Part shown: positions 1-13,397 of the stretch, piece after piece
How the letters are laid out: the number at the start of each line of letters is the position of its first letter
Numbering within the stretch: the stretch's first letter is position 1
From: Malachius bipustulatus
Taxonomy: Eukaryota; Arthropoda; Insecta; Coleoptera; Melyridae
NCBI GenBank assembly: GCA_910589415.1
Contig: OU342634.1
Span: 27,029,144-27,093,143 of the forward strand
Reading direction: 5' to 3'
Length of the DNA: 64,000 nucleotides
Notes under the pieces: model-generated
Database searches by the model: none
Told to the model about the DNA's origin: nothing
What the model saw: the letters and a program-made list of their open reading frames with translations, nothing else
Translations under genes and position numbers: made by a program

Positions 1-2391
1 ATTTTTTTTTTTTTACAACGAAAAAGCTATAGGTACTTATAACATAATTTTTCAATTTTTTTTTTTATATATATCCTAGGTACGTACTTTATTAAACTGT
101 CAATTCACGGGGCACGTTGTTATTTACCACCTTCAATCATAAGTTTCCTGGCAAAATTTCATTGACATGTAAATTGACACTCGGGCATTCGCATCCTACA
201 CATTATTTCTAAACGCAACTATTAAATATTAATAATTTATGATATCCAATATTCCGTGAACATTCGTTCTTCATTTTATGCTGTGAGGGTAGAAAACTCA
301 CTGACTGAAGAAGAGAAATTTAATCTTGCGCCTTGCGCGCCAACAGCGTGTTCAGAACTCTAGAACTTCAGAGTACCTACATCAGACAGAATTTGATAGA
401 AAATGAGAGACTTTAAAAATATAAACTATTTAAAATTCACGGCCTCTTGTTAGTGGCTATTTTCTTCTCTCTCACTTGCATGTGCACTAGCTTTACATTA
501 GGTAGTTATTTAAACAAAGTAATAAGTCGATTCTTTATACCTAAGACGAACGTTGAATATACATGTTTCCGTAATACCTATCGCCTTAACTTCATAGCAA
601 TAATTGAATTCACTTAACTTCATAACGATAATTCCCAAATACGTCGACGAATATAATGTACTTAATATCTACTCTTAGTTTGATCTTCGTCACGTAAATT
701 CGAGGTATACTTCACACAATTTAGGTTAGGTAAATTAGATTACATAGGTAGTATACCTAAATCAAGTCGAATCGACGCAAATTAACCCCAAAATGCTACT
801 TGGGTTCAATTCTACTTCAGCTTACTTCATGCTTTATACCAGCTTAATTCATGCTTCATGCTTTACTTCTACCTGTCGAATTCAAAATATGTAAGTCCAT
901 TTGGACTTTGGAGAGCTCCCCAACTTTAGTCATGCTTTTCATCTACTCATAATTATCTATCATGCATCTCTCAACTCACTAGCTAAAAATAGCTGCTTAC
1001 CTTTAGGAATAATCTCAGAATAATCTTCATTACTTATCCTTACTTATCACAACTCTACTCAACATGGCAATAGCTGCTTACCTTTGGGAATAACCTTGGA
1101 ATAAGCTTTATAACTTATCTCCTCCAAACTCTACTTATTAATAAACTTTATTGCAGTGCCATCAACTTCGAACGTCGCAAACTTTAATTTTGGTCAATTC
1201 TTGTATGCTGTTTCTCATAACATACCACTGCTTCACCCCCTTATAATTTTTCCTTAGAAAACCTGTAATATGCTTCCTCATTTACATACCTGATCTACTT
1301 TACTTACCGACACCAGTCGGATATCAATCCAATAATACGTTAATACTTCATACTCAGTGTTTTCTTGCAAGATTTCTTGAGCTTCCGTTTTCCTTTAATT
1401 TACTAAATTCAGCTTCTAATAAATTTAATTGTTGTTAACGGAGGAGCGGAACTTCTCTTAAGTACCTAGGTAGGTAGCACATAATACCCACGCGAGGCCC
1501 GCGCCGGGGAAACTCGCGCTGCGACTCAGACGCTTGAGTACCGACAACAGCACCAATACCACCCGATGTTAAAATTTATTTCATCGGAAATTCGCTAAAA
1601 ACTTAAATTTTCACCTCACTTTCACCAAGAAAAGGCATTTTTGTGGATATCCCACCGCTGTCAAATATTAGGAACATTATTTATTCAGTTCAATAATAAT
1701 TATACAATAACAATAATCACGAAGAAGTATATTATTAACATTCATATATTGACTCTACGACGGTTATACAACCACTAACTCGTATCTCTGTTACTATCCC
1801 AAGTTCCTCTACACACCCGTATTTCACCAGCTTGCGCACCATTCCCATTATACATTCCTTCTGTCTGCATTCCGATCTGAGTGAATCCTAACATTAGGTT
1901 ATGACAAAAGTGTATAAACCATCATAATTTCTTTACTTTCTGTAAAAACCATATGGAGCTTTTTATCATTGTATTTAGAAAAAAAACCTGTTCATTGATG
2001 TCATAGAAGCCAACTAAGCATGACTTACATTTAAGAAACACATATTTATGTCATAACTCGAAAATGGCACGGCAAACAAAAAAAATTAACTGTAAAATTG
2101 TCTGAAACGTTTTCTTTTACGATTTTTGTCTAATCCCAATAATAAGAGTGCTACTCCACGTACAAAGAGTGGAAAAAAAGTGCTACTACGAATAAAGAAA
2201 TTCGCGAAATTTATTGAAATTTATTTAAATATATCTAGGAAACCCATGAAGATTTTCAAAAAAAAAAAAACAGATTCGAATTTAGCTGATAAACTGCAAT
2301 ACTTTCCCCGCTTAACCGTGTTCCTCATCTAACTGCAGTAGGTTACGAGATCTCTATACTAAACATTGAGAAAACTCACCCTGTGTACCTA
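1..2391. other. Gene-free AT-rich DNA
   Basis: No coding region is supported here. An imperfect direct repeat of about 80 bp lies at roughly 985-1140, both copies starting with AATAGCTGCTTACCTTT or close to it. A short CpG-rich patch at about 1490-1560 could be a promoter remnant, but nothing next to it supports a gene. Confidence 0.6.
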
Positions 2392-3396
2392 CAGTGGTCG
2401 CCAAAAAATTGACATCATATAGGAAAAATTTTTATATTTAACTTGACAAAAAATTTGAGAACAAAAAAATTTCTTCTTGCTTGAAAACTAATTTTTCCGT
2501 AAATATATAGAGTGATTTTTTACTAATCGGGAAAATAGCTTTTTTGAAATGGTGAAAATCATAAGAGTATTATTTTTCGAAAACTAAGAAAGTTTTTTTT
2601 TTTTAATTTGACTTAATAGACTTAATTTCAAATTGCAATTATTTTTAATGTAAGTTTTCAAGATCTGTGATTGTAAATGGACCATGAACATTATTTACTA
2701 CTTCAATTTTCTTTGCATTGGCCGAAAAGTGATATTTTGTTACAAATTTGTCTTTTTTATGCAATGCACTTTTAAGGAGAAACGTTTTCTTTATGAAAGC
2801 AGCTGATTTTTTTTTCTGGATAGCTACTGAAGCTCCAAACAGCACTGTTTGGAGTTTTGGAGGCAAAACAAATTTGAAAAAAACAGCTCTCATCTCTTTA
2901 AAAGTAAATTGCATCAAAAAAGTCAACTTTGTCATTTTCGACAATAATTAAAGAAATGGGAAGTTAATAATAATTAACAATTTTCTTTTCATGGACCATT
3001 ACAATAACAGATCTTGAAAACTTACATTTAAATTAAGTCTAAGTAGTGAGGTTAGTCATATTTTGAAAATATTTAGAAAAAATTTAAAATGTTTTTTTGA
3101 TAAAATAATGCAAAAGTTTTTGAATCATGAGACTATCAAGTATGCTGAAATTGACATATTGTACAAAACTCAAATCGAAATCTTGCTTAGTTTTCGAAAA
3201 ATAGCTTTCTTATGACTTTCATCATTTCAAAAAAAAAGCTTCTCGATAAGTAAAAATCGCCCTTTATATCTGGATTACGGCAAAATAAGTTTTCAAGCAA
3301 GCAGAATAAAAATTTTCCCAGAGTTTTTTTGACAACTCAAAAATAAAAAATTTTCACATATTATTATCCCACATACCATCTTTTTGGCGGTCACTG
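2392..3396. mobile_element. Foldback (long palindrome) element, TA-flanked
   Basis: The two halves are imperfect reverse complements over almost the whole 1 kb. The left end reads CAGTGGTCGCCAAAAAA and the right end is its imperfect complement, TTTTTGGCGGTCACTG. Both ends are flanked by TA. The centre is near 2845 at CCAAACAGCACTGTTTGG. The open frames inside (2645-2944 minus, 2748-2951 plus) are by-products of the palindrome. TA target sites and CAGTG ends suggest a non-autonomous Tc1/mariner-type element; which transposase moved it is unknown. Confidence 0.8.
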
Positions 3397-6300
3397 TATA
3401 TGCGTAGGTGCAGGTACTTAGAAAAATAATTAAATTTAGACCCCCTTCTTTCTAATTTTTTAAATACCTACCTAAGAAAATTAATTGAGTTCGGCTCCAG
3501 CTATTTAAAAATAGTCAGGTACATATGCGTACAAATTTAAAGAATGTGACACAATGACCTAATCGCGCAGAGGTGCGCCGCGAACATTAATACATTATAA
3601 CGGACTGACGTAAACATAACGTTTCTTCTTGAAATCAACATCCAAACTTTCCTGAACTTCTGCTGACTTTAATTTTTATTTGTTTGATTTTTTATACATT
3701 ATATTAGTTATTGTTATTACTTATTATTGTGGAATGTATCTCATTTTTCGAAAAAAAATTATTTGCGATTTTATTGAAAATCTCTTCTCATTACGATAGA
3801 AATGGTGACAAACGAAGAAAGCCCAACTGGATTGATTTTTCGATTCGATTTTTTGCAGTAAGGCTGTGCTAATTTGTTCATGTCTATTATGTACTTACTA
3901 AATATGTAAGTACCTACCTACCTATTATAAAACCAAGTTCACCACTATAACCATTTTAGAACCATATAAACCGCCATACCTATACATACCTTATTGAATA
4001 TTAATATAATATTTGTATTCGAAAATATTATTATTATTACCTTCAAGCTAAATGTTTATACATACATGGCAATAACACCAAATTAGTGGATGCATGTTGC
4101 TTAATTATTATATATTAAATCTTTCCAAGCGCAGTGGCGTACCTCTATAGGTAAGGTGAGGTATACATATTTATGTATTATACCTACTATAAAATTCTGC
4201 AAGATGTGACTAGTGGAGATAAGACGAAATGTGGTACATGAAAGAATGCCTCTTGATGAGTAATACCTGTCTATTAAATTTCATTAAAATATCCAGAGCG
4301 GTACTAAAAATATTATGAAAAAATTAATTATTTTTAAACACTTTACCACCCTGTATCTCAAAAGTTAAGACTTTTAGGACATACGTTCTTATGAAGTTTT
4401 CTTCTTAAAATGGACCCAAAAATCACCCCCTTAAATATTGACTTTCAATTACAAAACACCCTGTATAGCCACGATAGACCTTCGCTCGCAGTGGAGGTGT
4501 CACAATGCCCCACACACGAGCACGAGAGAAATACCTACCTCCTTACCTCAAACTAGACGAGACAAGCAGTTATTGAAGACCAGTAGAAGATTTACCAGCA
4601 GAGTCACGTCGTTGCAACGTGATTTTTTGGTCACCCCCAATGTCGTCATTAGACTTTAAAAATAATGAACACAACGGTAGGATGACGTGATTATAACACA
4701 GCCCGTCGACGTGATCCTTAGACGTCGTATGGACGTACCTACGTAATTTAACTTAGTATGGGCGTCATAATAAATCGTCATTAATATTTTTAAATACGTT
4801 TTATTGTTGGCTACAAGTTGCAAATGAGGCTAGTACTTTCAGATTGTGACGTTACTTTTGGTATTTTGTTTTGGTTTTGTCATGTTGTCATGTTTTTGAT
4901 AATACGCTACTTTGTTTTTATTAATGTTAATTTATGTTTAGATTGAATTTATTTTCATATTTTATTGTTACTTATTAATTTGTTATGGAAAAAGCCCGGT
5001 TTAGAGAGGTCCGGTTAGACCGCCATTTTTTTTTTTTTGAAAATTTCGGTCTTCGGAGCCCACTAATTCTGGTAGTGTCCCCTTATCCATTGGGTAAAAT
5101 AGAGGGGAGACTAGAAAAGCGAAAAACGGTTATAATAATAAAATTTTTCGAGAAAAAATTACTCATATAGAATACCTACTATTTTTTGTATTTTCCGGGT
5201 GAAGACCCCCTGGACCCCCTCTGTAGCTAGGGGATCCTGCGTCCCCCTAGACCCCCCTGTCTCACGAATCCGTCAATCCTTTCACACAACACCCTCATGC
5301 TTAGAGATTTCAACAAGTTTTCATTGTGTATAGGAGGGGCCCTTCGCCAAATGTTACAGAGGAGAGGGGGGGGTCCAAAAATTTGATTACGCTACTGTTG
5401 AGAAGGTCCAAACAGCTTGAAAAGTCCAGCTTTTATCGATCCTTTTCAATCCGGAAAAAATCGATCTAACCGAACTTTGCCAAACTGTATTAAAGAAAAA
5501 AATTGATCTGACCTGGCCTTTGAAAAAGAAATTTAAACTTACTGTTTATTAATTCTAACTAGAATAATTTTTTTTGCGTGATGGAAAATTGTGTATGACT
5601 GGGTGTCAAAAAATAACACTAATATTCAGCACAACATTTGAACCAAAAAACTGTTTTACATTTGAACATTTTTTATTTAGAGTCCTCAAAAAAAAATCAT
5701 CATTGATAATAGTTCAGGAGGAACCCTGATGGGTTCAGGAGACATCATCAGTTTGTCATGGATATCAGGACATAGCCGATGAGGGTGCAGCTTTTTATGT
5801 ATGGGACGACTTCGCATCTAAGCGCTTAAAATCAACCAGGTTCGAACCCCTAAACCATAATCAGAGCTTACATTCGAAAAACTAAAAAACTCCGGGGTTT
5901 TCCGGTCCCCTCTTTCCATTTTTGTTTATAAATTTTGTCGTAAGATTAACAGCAGAAAAAATATTTGTAGAAAAATTTTCCAAATCAGTGATTTGAACCA
6001 AAAAAAGTCCCTTAAATTTAAAACGAGAGTGCACTCTTCATTTTTAACCAGTAGTATCGCCTGGAATAATTTTTTGATTATTTTCAACAAAAAAAAAAGA
6101 ATCACGCCACTACTTTTTTGAAGACTAATAAATTTATTTTATTAATGATGCGTCAATTTGTAATAAAAAGATTCTTTTGGATGTTTTCTTGTCTTGAACT
6201 TTTACTTATTCAAAAAATTAAAAGAAATATTCATTTTTTCAATAGGTACCTAAGTACTTACATTTGGAAAATAAATAAATGAATAAATATGATAATGTAA

Positions 6301-8739
6301 TTATTATTCCTGTATCCTACTGAAAATTGCTTGAGATATTTTTGCATTTTTTTTAGGATAGAATTGGGAATTAATAAGCCTTCTCGTTTTCTCATAGCCA
6401 CGCCTGAGACGTCAGTCAATTAGAATGACGATTGTGAAGGTGAACACATCAGTTCCATACCTCTGGAATGTTAATTACATATACCTATGGGTGTGTCGTA
6501 AGTCAAACGATTCAGGCATGAAAGTTTAGATTATTCAACATCGTGTATAGCTATGAGGAGAAACCTAATAAACCTATACATATAGATAGGTACCTTCTTT
6601 GTTAGTTTGTTATACCTAAAAAAATAAATTTTTTACTGCATTTTATTATTAACAATAAATTCTGATGGTTATATTATAAGGTGTTTGAAAAACTCGTGGC
6701 AAAATCAAACCAAAATATTTTTCTATTGCAATATTGAATCGAAACTGCAGGTTTTTGAGTACAATCAATTCATGATAATGCTATTGTGTGGTTGCAGTCA
6801 TTTGTCATTTTGTCAAAATTTTGATGTCTTGAAAGAATTTAATTTTTCTGGATAAACTCACAAACTGTCAATTCTTCCACGCTATGGAATTTTTTTTTCA
6901 AAATACGCATCATATATAGATGAATTTGGCATTTGTGTCAAATTGTCTGGCAAAATCGGCCGATACCATATTTTTTTCTACGGTGTTCTTGAATTTGTTC
7001 TTCGAATTCCGAGGTCTTAAAAAAATTTTAAATTCCAATTATTTACAAAATAAAATGTCGATTATGAAATAGCCTATGGGACTGAACTCCTTATTGAGAA
7101 ATCCCCTAAGAAGGTCGACATAATAAAATAATTTTGATATGAAATAAAGCTGGCGAGTGTTGTTGAACCTAATCAAGTACCTACCTACACAATTTTTATT
7201 TCTTACTTTCTCTACAATAAAATGCATCACAATTTTCACTATCGTTTGGAAAAAAGCATTATTCATCATGTTTTTTAAATTGATCACCTCTACCTGTATA
7301 GATATTATAGCTACATGCAAGCTTAAAAGTTCAACGTGCTGAAGAAATAAACATTATTCTCTAACTAAAAGATTCCAAGATTGGTCTACCGTGTCATGAT
7401 AATCGTGATGTTTTCTTTTCTTTTCGCGATACCATATCGATAACAAAGTTAAGGTGTTGACTAGACACCGCACACAGTTATAGATAGTTATTGCATGGGT
7501 ACCTTACCTACCTCGGTACCTAGTACCTACCGACCAGTACCACTGGTAGGTAGTAAGATGAACTCGTAGATTTTAGTACCAAGTCGAGTCTTCGATTCTG
7601 ATTCTAGTCCGTTGCGAGCCACCGAGCGAACCGCGTTCGTCTGCGGTTCTAATTTGAAAGAAATATTTCTTTAACGAAGTAATTAATAAATGAATTAGTG
7701 AACTGTGATCAAGAATTAGTGGACGGTGACAATAATAATTGACATAAGGAATACTTCAGCAGCTCTTAAATGAATGACCTACTGACATAAGGAAGGAATG
7801 GTCTCTGTAAGTACCAAAGTATCTATACTTGAGAACCCATCATTGTTAAAAAGAAATCCAAGAATTTTTGGACGTTTTTACTATTGTTTTAGTTTTAAAA
7901 ATAAAATAAAAATTGAATAAAATCAAAAATCCAGTCAGCTGTTGCACATCAAGTTTAAAAGCTCATTTTTAAAGAAGCTAAAAATTCATTTAAAATGCAA
8001 AATTTTGAAATATGTACTTTCCAGGTATCTAAAGCGATTATAGAATTAGGTATGCATCTTCCCCCCTTCCCCTAAAGCTGTATATTTTTACAAGATGATG
8101 ACTTTCCCTTCAAGGTATTATGGGGCGCAAATATGGCAAAAAGGAACTCCATAATGTGCTTTACAGTAATTAAAAAAAAATTAGGTAAACGAGAAAAAAA
8201 TCCCGAAAATTTGGGCAACATATGTGCGACTTCAGGGTTCAGTTTATTGATGAAACACGCGAAACAACAATTATTATTGTCAACAATAATGTTTCAATAT
8301 GTGGACACTTCTTTAGCAATAATCGAAGGTTAAGAATAAATAATTTGTCAGCTTGCTCAGTGTCAGCCTAAACTTTTCTTTGCATTTCACCTTTCTCCCT
8401 TGATCCTTAAGAATGTTTTCAGGATGCTAGTCAGGTTTGCAGGGTCTGAGCTTGCCAATTTTTCTTAGGGAGAAGGACTATGCCCCGAAGCCCGATCATG
8501 CAGAGCTGTTCATCGAGTTTGTGATGTTCCACTACAATCTGGTCCCATGCAAGCAAACCATAGCCGAGGTGGATCCCAACAATAATTGGAAGTTGTGAGT
8601 TGTGTTGTGAGATCAAATTCTAGAAGGATACCATTCATCAAAAAATCAATTACACGGATACTTTCAAGACTTCAAGAGATACTTCAAGGGACTAAGAAAC
8701 GATGAACCATACCCTCACCAATTACCACAACAAACCTGT
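3397..8739. other. Intergenic DNA with repeat fragments
   Basis: No gene is supported. The stretch contains isolated ends of CAGGGTG-type elements (for example near 4350 and 4460), C-rich low-complexity sequence at 5200-5400, and a palindromic run of GTACCTA motifs at 7498-7556. A B-box-like GGTTCGAACCC lies near 5841, but no surrounding tRNA or SINE structure is visible. The short open frames have no recognisable domain. Confidence 0.5.
4480..4515 (+). repeat. Orphan fragment of a LINE 3' end
   Basis: The string GCAGTGGAGGTGTCACAAT here recurs, on the minus strand, in the 3' untranslated end of the LINE at 27620-29350. The match is short but exact over about 19 bases, so this is probably a severely truncated copy of that LINE family. 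Confidence 0.45.
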
Positions 8740-9160
8740 CGAGCCTTGTTGAGTGATGATTATTTTGGGAGGGTTGAATTGTGTCGATGGCTTCTTCAAC
8801 AGCACGAGATAAATCCAAGTTCATCAACAGCATCAGTCTCCACTTCATACGTCAATCGAACCGAATCCCGGCATAAGTTACAGAATATTTGGGCCGGTAT
8901 CGTCGACGATACTCGTTGGATCACTGGTTGGATTTTTTTGATATTGTTAGGGAGAAGGTGGTTCCTTCAAGACAGGGCTCCCCCAGATTTTTCAAGTGCC
9001 GTTCTAGAACACTTGGTCGAAATGGCAATGGTGCGATGGTCCCCGAGGTTACTTAAAGGCTCACGTTTACGAGAAAAAAATGAAAAATGCGGAGGATCAC
9101 TTAGTTTTTGAAGATATGCGCATAGAAATTCGATCCGGAAGCATTGCATCATTGATTCCC
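8740..9160 (+). pseudogene. Tc1/mariner-type transposase remnant
   Basis: The conceptual protein, with frame changes, has the pieces ELCRWLLQQHEINP, NIWAGIVDD and FLQDRAPPDFSSAVLEHL, then a tail read in another frame (YLKAHVYEKKM...). These match the layout of insect transposases with a DDE core, in which an 'F.RWLLQ' helix precedes the first Asp, 'NVWAGIV' follows it, and 'QHDGAPPHFS' carries the second Asp. The gene is broken by frameshifts and lacks the terminal SPDLNPLD segment. It resembles the transposase relic at 15185-16268 but is a separate, more decayed copy. No terminal repeats were found. Confidence 0.6.
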
Positions 9161-9289
9161 TAACCTTTCTTCGATTTCGAGTTCAAAATTATCAGGCCAA
9201 TAATTCATTATCCAGCCGATTTATTCAGTTTTATAATCAGTTTCAGTACCGATTTCAGTACATTATTCCTCATATTGTAAGATAATAGA

Positions 9290-9740
9290 CGCACATTCAC
9301 GAATGAAAGTCAATCACAGCTAAGCGTTTGAGATAATAAACAATAAATCACTAGCTAGAGCTAGAGCCAATTACAGCTCGACATGTTCAGGACATCACTA
9401 CATCGAAACACCACATTACATGATAATGACACGAACCCCTTGGAATATCAAACGAAATAGCACGATCGCACTCCATTGTGGTCTTCTTTTAACTTTCAAC
9501 TACCACTCAATTTTGTAATTAGCGCACGCAAGCGAGCCGGCGTGACTGGGCGAGATGTCAGTAAACATAATTAGTCGGAGACGAGTCGTGGTAAACGTGG
9601 TGTGTTATTAAATAATTTAATATTTTTAAAGCAGTGCGATGATTTTTTATAAAGTCGTAAGGAAAAATTGCGCTTTCTTCTCACGGAGAATGGCGCTCCA
9701 ACACGAGCCGTGTTCTCATGAATAAAAACCTTCTTGCGCA
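9290..9740. repeat. Dispersed repeat family, copy 1
   Basis: This stretch shares order and wording with 21160-21640. Both contain a run like GATAATGACACGAAC, then AAACGAAATAGCACGAT followed by GCACTCCATTGYGGTCTT, then a CpG-rich portion, then GAGCCGT and CGTGAATAAT-like sequence. The CpG-rich middle could be promoter-like. No coding capacity, terminal repeats or target duplication were recognised. Confidence 0.55.
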
Positions 9741-10009
9741 TCAATCGCAGAAACAGAGTGTATTTTTATGCGATTCAACTATGAAAATTTTTGCCGCCTT
9801 TTAAATTGGCTTTCTGAATTTTTCAATAGTCAGGTCGAATTTGCGTAGTGGTTTACTGTGAAAATTTCATTTCATTTCGTTTGACAGCGTGCCATAAAAT
9901 AGATTTTTACATATAATAAACCAAAAAAAAATTGGCAAATGTTAACAATTTCGTCTCTTGTCCTATATAGGTACCCGCCACTGACTAACTTTAAAAAGTT
10001 ACAGGCGAG

Positions 10010-11558
10010 TTCTAAAAACCGAACATTTGAAATTTTAGAGAAATAAACATCATGTAAAAAAATTCGAATAACTCCGCCATTTCTCTTATTTGCTTCTTTA
10101 AATTTTGGAGAGTTACAAGCTATTAGTGTAGTTGTCTACTCCGAAAATTTCAGGTAAATTCCCTCAAAAATGTGCTCATAATCAATTAAAGAAATTTAGC
10201 CATTTTTACCATTTTCTTACCCACGCCACTAGCTTACTAATGAAAATAATAAAAATTTTATTGCATTAATTCAAATTTCAAATCATTTTAGTCCAATCTT
10301 GTTAATACAGGTTTGTAGGAGTTTTTATTTTCTGCAATTGGGGTTGGCAGGAGCAGTCATATCTGCATGGGTGGTCCCGCCCGAGCCGAGCGCGATGAAA
10401 ACGGTGCGCTGGTCTGGTGCTGGTGCTGGTTTTAAATCAAGCGGTCCCGGGTCTGAATATTACATTCAATCGTTAAGTTATTAAACAAGCCTTTAATTGT
10501 CATCCTCATTATTTTGTTGTGAAAAGTTTTCTTTCTATATTGCTTATACAGGGACTAAAAAATAGCCTTTTTCCCTAAAATTCAAAAAGCCGCCATTTTG
10601 AAACGGCTCGATCGATTTTGCTCAAAAATGCAATACCAGACCACTACTTGTGGATAATATCTTCCTCCCATAAAAATTTCAGCCTCCTAGATTGAAAACT
10701 GCTACCAGAAAACCGTGCCACAGGACCGGATGTTTCGAAATTTTAAAGGACACCCTGTAGAAGTAACGCGACTTTTGAAAAAATTTTCAACGAAAATTTA
10801 ACGTCATCCCGAAGTTTCACAAGAGTAAAAAATTTCTTCCACTAATCTTGAAAGATGAAGCTACTAGAGCGTTTTTAAAATTTTAGAGAAATTTACATAA
10901 TGTAAAATAAATTTAAATATCTCCGCCATTTTTTTTATTTGATCCTTGAAATTTTTGAAGATTAAAGAGTATTAGAATAGTTGTCTACTGTAAAAATTTT
11001 AGTTCAATTCCTTCAAAAATGTGCTCAAAAACTGTTATAGAAATTAAGCCATTTTCACTCTTTTCCTACCCACGCCACTGGCTTATTAATGGAAAAAATT
11101 CAAATTTTTTTGCATTAATTCAAATTTCAATTAATTTTCTTTCAATGCTTTTAACTTGATGTGAAAGTTTTTTTGCCATCTTGCTCATACAGGGATTCAA
11201 AAAATAGTAAATTTTCCGAAAATTCAAATGATCGCCATTTTGAAACGGCTCGGCCGATTTTGCTTAATTGCAATACCAGACCACTCCTTGTGGACATCTT
11301 ACTCTCACAAAAATTTCAGCCCCCTAGATTGAAAACTGCGGCCAGAAACCGTGCCTCAAGGACCGGATTCTTGGAACTTTGAAAGGACACCCTGTAGAAG
11401 TAACGTGACTTTTGGAAATTTTTTCAACGAAAATCTAAAGTCATTCCTCAGCTTTACAAGGATCCAAAATTTCGTTCACTAATCTTGAAAGATAAAGCTA
11501 CAGGAGCGTTTTGAAAATCTGAAAATCGAAAAATCGTGATTTTGGAGAAATAAATATA
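10010..11558. repeat. Tandem repeat, unit about 660 bp, 2+ copies
   Basis: The motif TTTTAGAGAAAT recurs near 10034, 10882 and (as TTTTGGAGAAAT) 11540. The same order of blocks follows in the first two units: a CTCCGCCATTT block, a GTTGTCTACT block, CCCACGCCACT, then GCCATTTTGAAACGGCTCG. The second unit is about 658 bp. The first measures about 848 bp because of extra DNA at about 10305-10495. The third is cut after about 60 bp by the foldback element starting at 11559. Confidence 0.75.
10305..10495. mobile_element. Possible SINE-like insertion in tandem unit
   Basis: About 190 bp present in the first unit of the 660-bp tandem repeat is absent from the second. It is GC-richer than its host and contains GGTCCCGGGTCTGAATATT, loosely like a tRNA B-box. 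The exact ends and a target duplication could not be fixed, so the SINE label is tentative. Confidence 0.35.
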
Positions 11559-12521
11559 CAGGGTGTCCGGTAAGTACCTCCTAATCTCTCGGGAGCATAC
11601 AGGGGAGGTCAAAAAAAACCTAGTCTGTCATAAAAAAAAATTTCCTAGAGTGTCCCCAAACGGAGATATGGAGTCCTAAAAGGGTGCCCCGCAATTTACT
11701 TTTTTGGCTCTAACTTTTGAACCGACCTGTATATTTTGATGAAATTTTTATTTTTTATAGAGGCCATACAGACTCATTAAGCCATGTCAGAGTAGATGTT
11801 TGACGCCCTCAAGGAAGTCAGGAACGGTTTTACACCACACTCATTGTGTCAAATTTTTGACAGGTGTTATTTTACAGAGCTGAAGACTTATTTTCTAAAT
11901 ACACTGGTCATTCATCTTCAAAAAAGGTACTCTTAATTTATATCGATAAAACTAGCGGTTTTCAAGATAAATCGACTTTTATGCGAATTTTGACCAAGTT
12001 CCGTCAATAGCTAACCATTATTGTAGGTAGGTTTATCAATAAGAACCTGATTTTTACCTGTTTGTGTTTAGCATTACTAACTTTTGAGTGTTTCGCATAC
12101 CTAAAAACCGATTTATCTTGAAAACCGTCAGTTTTACCGAAATAAATTAAGAGCACCTTTTTTAAAGATGAAGTATTAGACTATTCAAAAAAATAGTTTT
12201 TAGCTCTGTAAAGTGACACCTGTCAAAATTTTGACACAATGAGTGTGGTGTAAAACCGTTCCTGACTTCCTTGAGGGCGTCAAACATCTACTCTGACATG
12301 GCTTAATGGTCTGTATGGCCTCTATAAAAAATAAAAATTTTATCAAAATATACAGGTCGGTTCAAAAGTTAGAGCCAAAAAAGTAAAATGCGGGGCACCC
12401 TTTTAGGGCTCCATATCTCCGTTTGGGGACACTTTAGGATTTTTTTTTATGACAGACTAGGTTTTTTTTGACCTCCCCTGTATGCTCCCGAGAGATTAGG
12501 AGGTACTTACCGGACACCCTG
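11559..12521. mobile_element. Foldback element, 963 bp, TA-flanked
   Basis: The ends are CAGGGTGTCCGGTAAGTACC and its exact complement GGTACTTACCGGACACCCTG. The arms pair along nearly the whole length with a centre near 12040. TA lies on both sides. There is no coding sequence, as in long-inverted-repeat MITEs mobilised by a Tc1/mariner-type transposase. Confidence 0.85.
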
Positions 12522-12527
12522 TATATA

Positions 12528-13377
12528 CAGGGTAAGTCATTGATATGGGAAAGCTCGATTGCACCTACACTATTAAAGATATCGAAATGAACCAAAAAGT
12601 GCTGTAAATAGGAGGGTAAAGTGCAGTTTGTAAAATTATTTTCAGATACACAGGATGGCCCAATATCGCTCTACGCCATACAACTTTGTTATTTTAAATA
12701 GGACACCCTCTATATTATTACATTTTCATATTGTTTGAGAAAAGTCAAAAAGAATGGTTTGTAAAGTTGAAGTTTGTGATGAGCAATTTATGAGTTATAA
12801 ACAAATGAAAATCTTGATTTTTCATTTTCAAAGCAGCTTATATTGAAAACGGCTCGAGATATGGAAAAACGGTTTACATGTCCCTATCTTAATTTTTAAT
12901 TTGGTATCCTATCATGTAGCTGAAATTTTAAATACCGGGTGATGAAAATAATCAAATTTTTTACCACTCTGTATAAAAATTTCATCCATTCAATAGGATA
13001 CCGCTTGAAAAGTTAAGATAGGAACATGTAAACCGTTTTTCCATATCTCGAGCCGTTTTCAATATAAGCTGCTTTGAAAATGGAAAATCGCGATTTTCAT
13101 TTGTTTATAACTCATAAATCGCTCATTACAAACTTCAACTTTACAAACCATTCTTTTTTACTTTTCTCAAATAATCTGAAGATGTAATAATATAGAGGAT
13201 GTCCCATTTAAAATAACAAAGTTGTACGGCGTACAGCGATATTGGGCCATCCTGTGTATCTGAAAATAATTTTACAAACTGCACTTTACCCTCCCATTTA
13301 CAGCACTTTTTGGTTCATTTCGATATCTTTAATGGTGTAGGTGCAATCGAGCTTTCCCATATCAATGACTTACCCTG
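12528..13377. mobile_element. Foldback element, 850 bp, TA-flanked
   Basis: The left end is CAGGGTAAGTCATTGATATG and the right end is its complement CATATCAATGACTTACCCTG. The arms pair to a centre near 12955. It abuts the previous foldback element with only TATATA between them. A second copy of the same family is at 47796-48629. Confidence 0.85.
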
Positions 13378-13397
13378 TATATATATATATATATATC
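13378..13397. repeat. (TA)n microsatellite
   Basis: About 19 bp of alternating TA follows the right end of the foldback element. It probably grew from its TA target duplication. Confidence 0.85.

Noticed and set aside
2645..2951. Opposed open frames of 99 and 67 codons
   Set aside because: They lie in the centre of a foldback element and are produced by its symmetry.
5815..5870. A tRNA or SINE at the B-box-like GGTTCGAACCC
   Set aside because: There is no A-box at the right distance, no acceptor stem, no tail and no target duplication.
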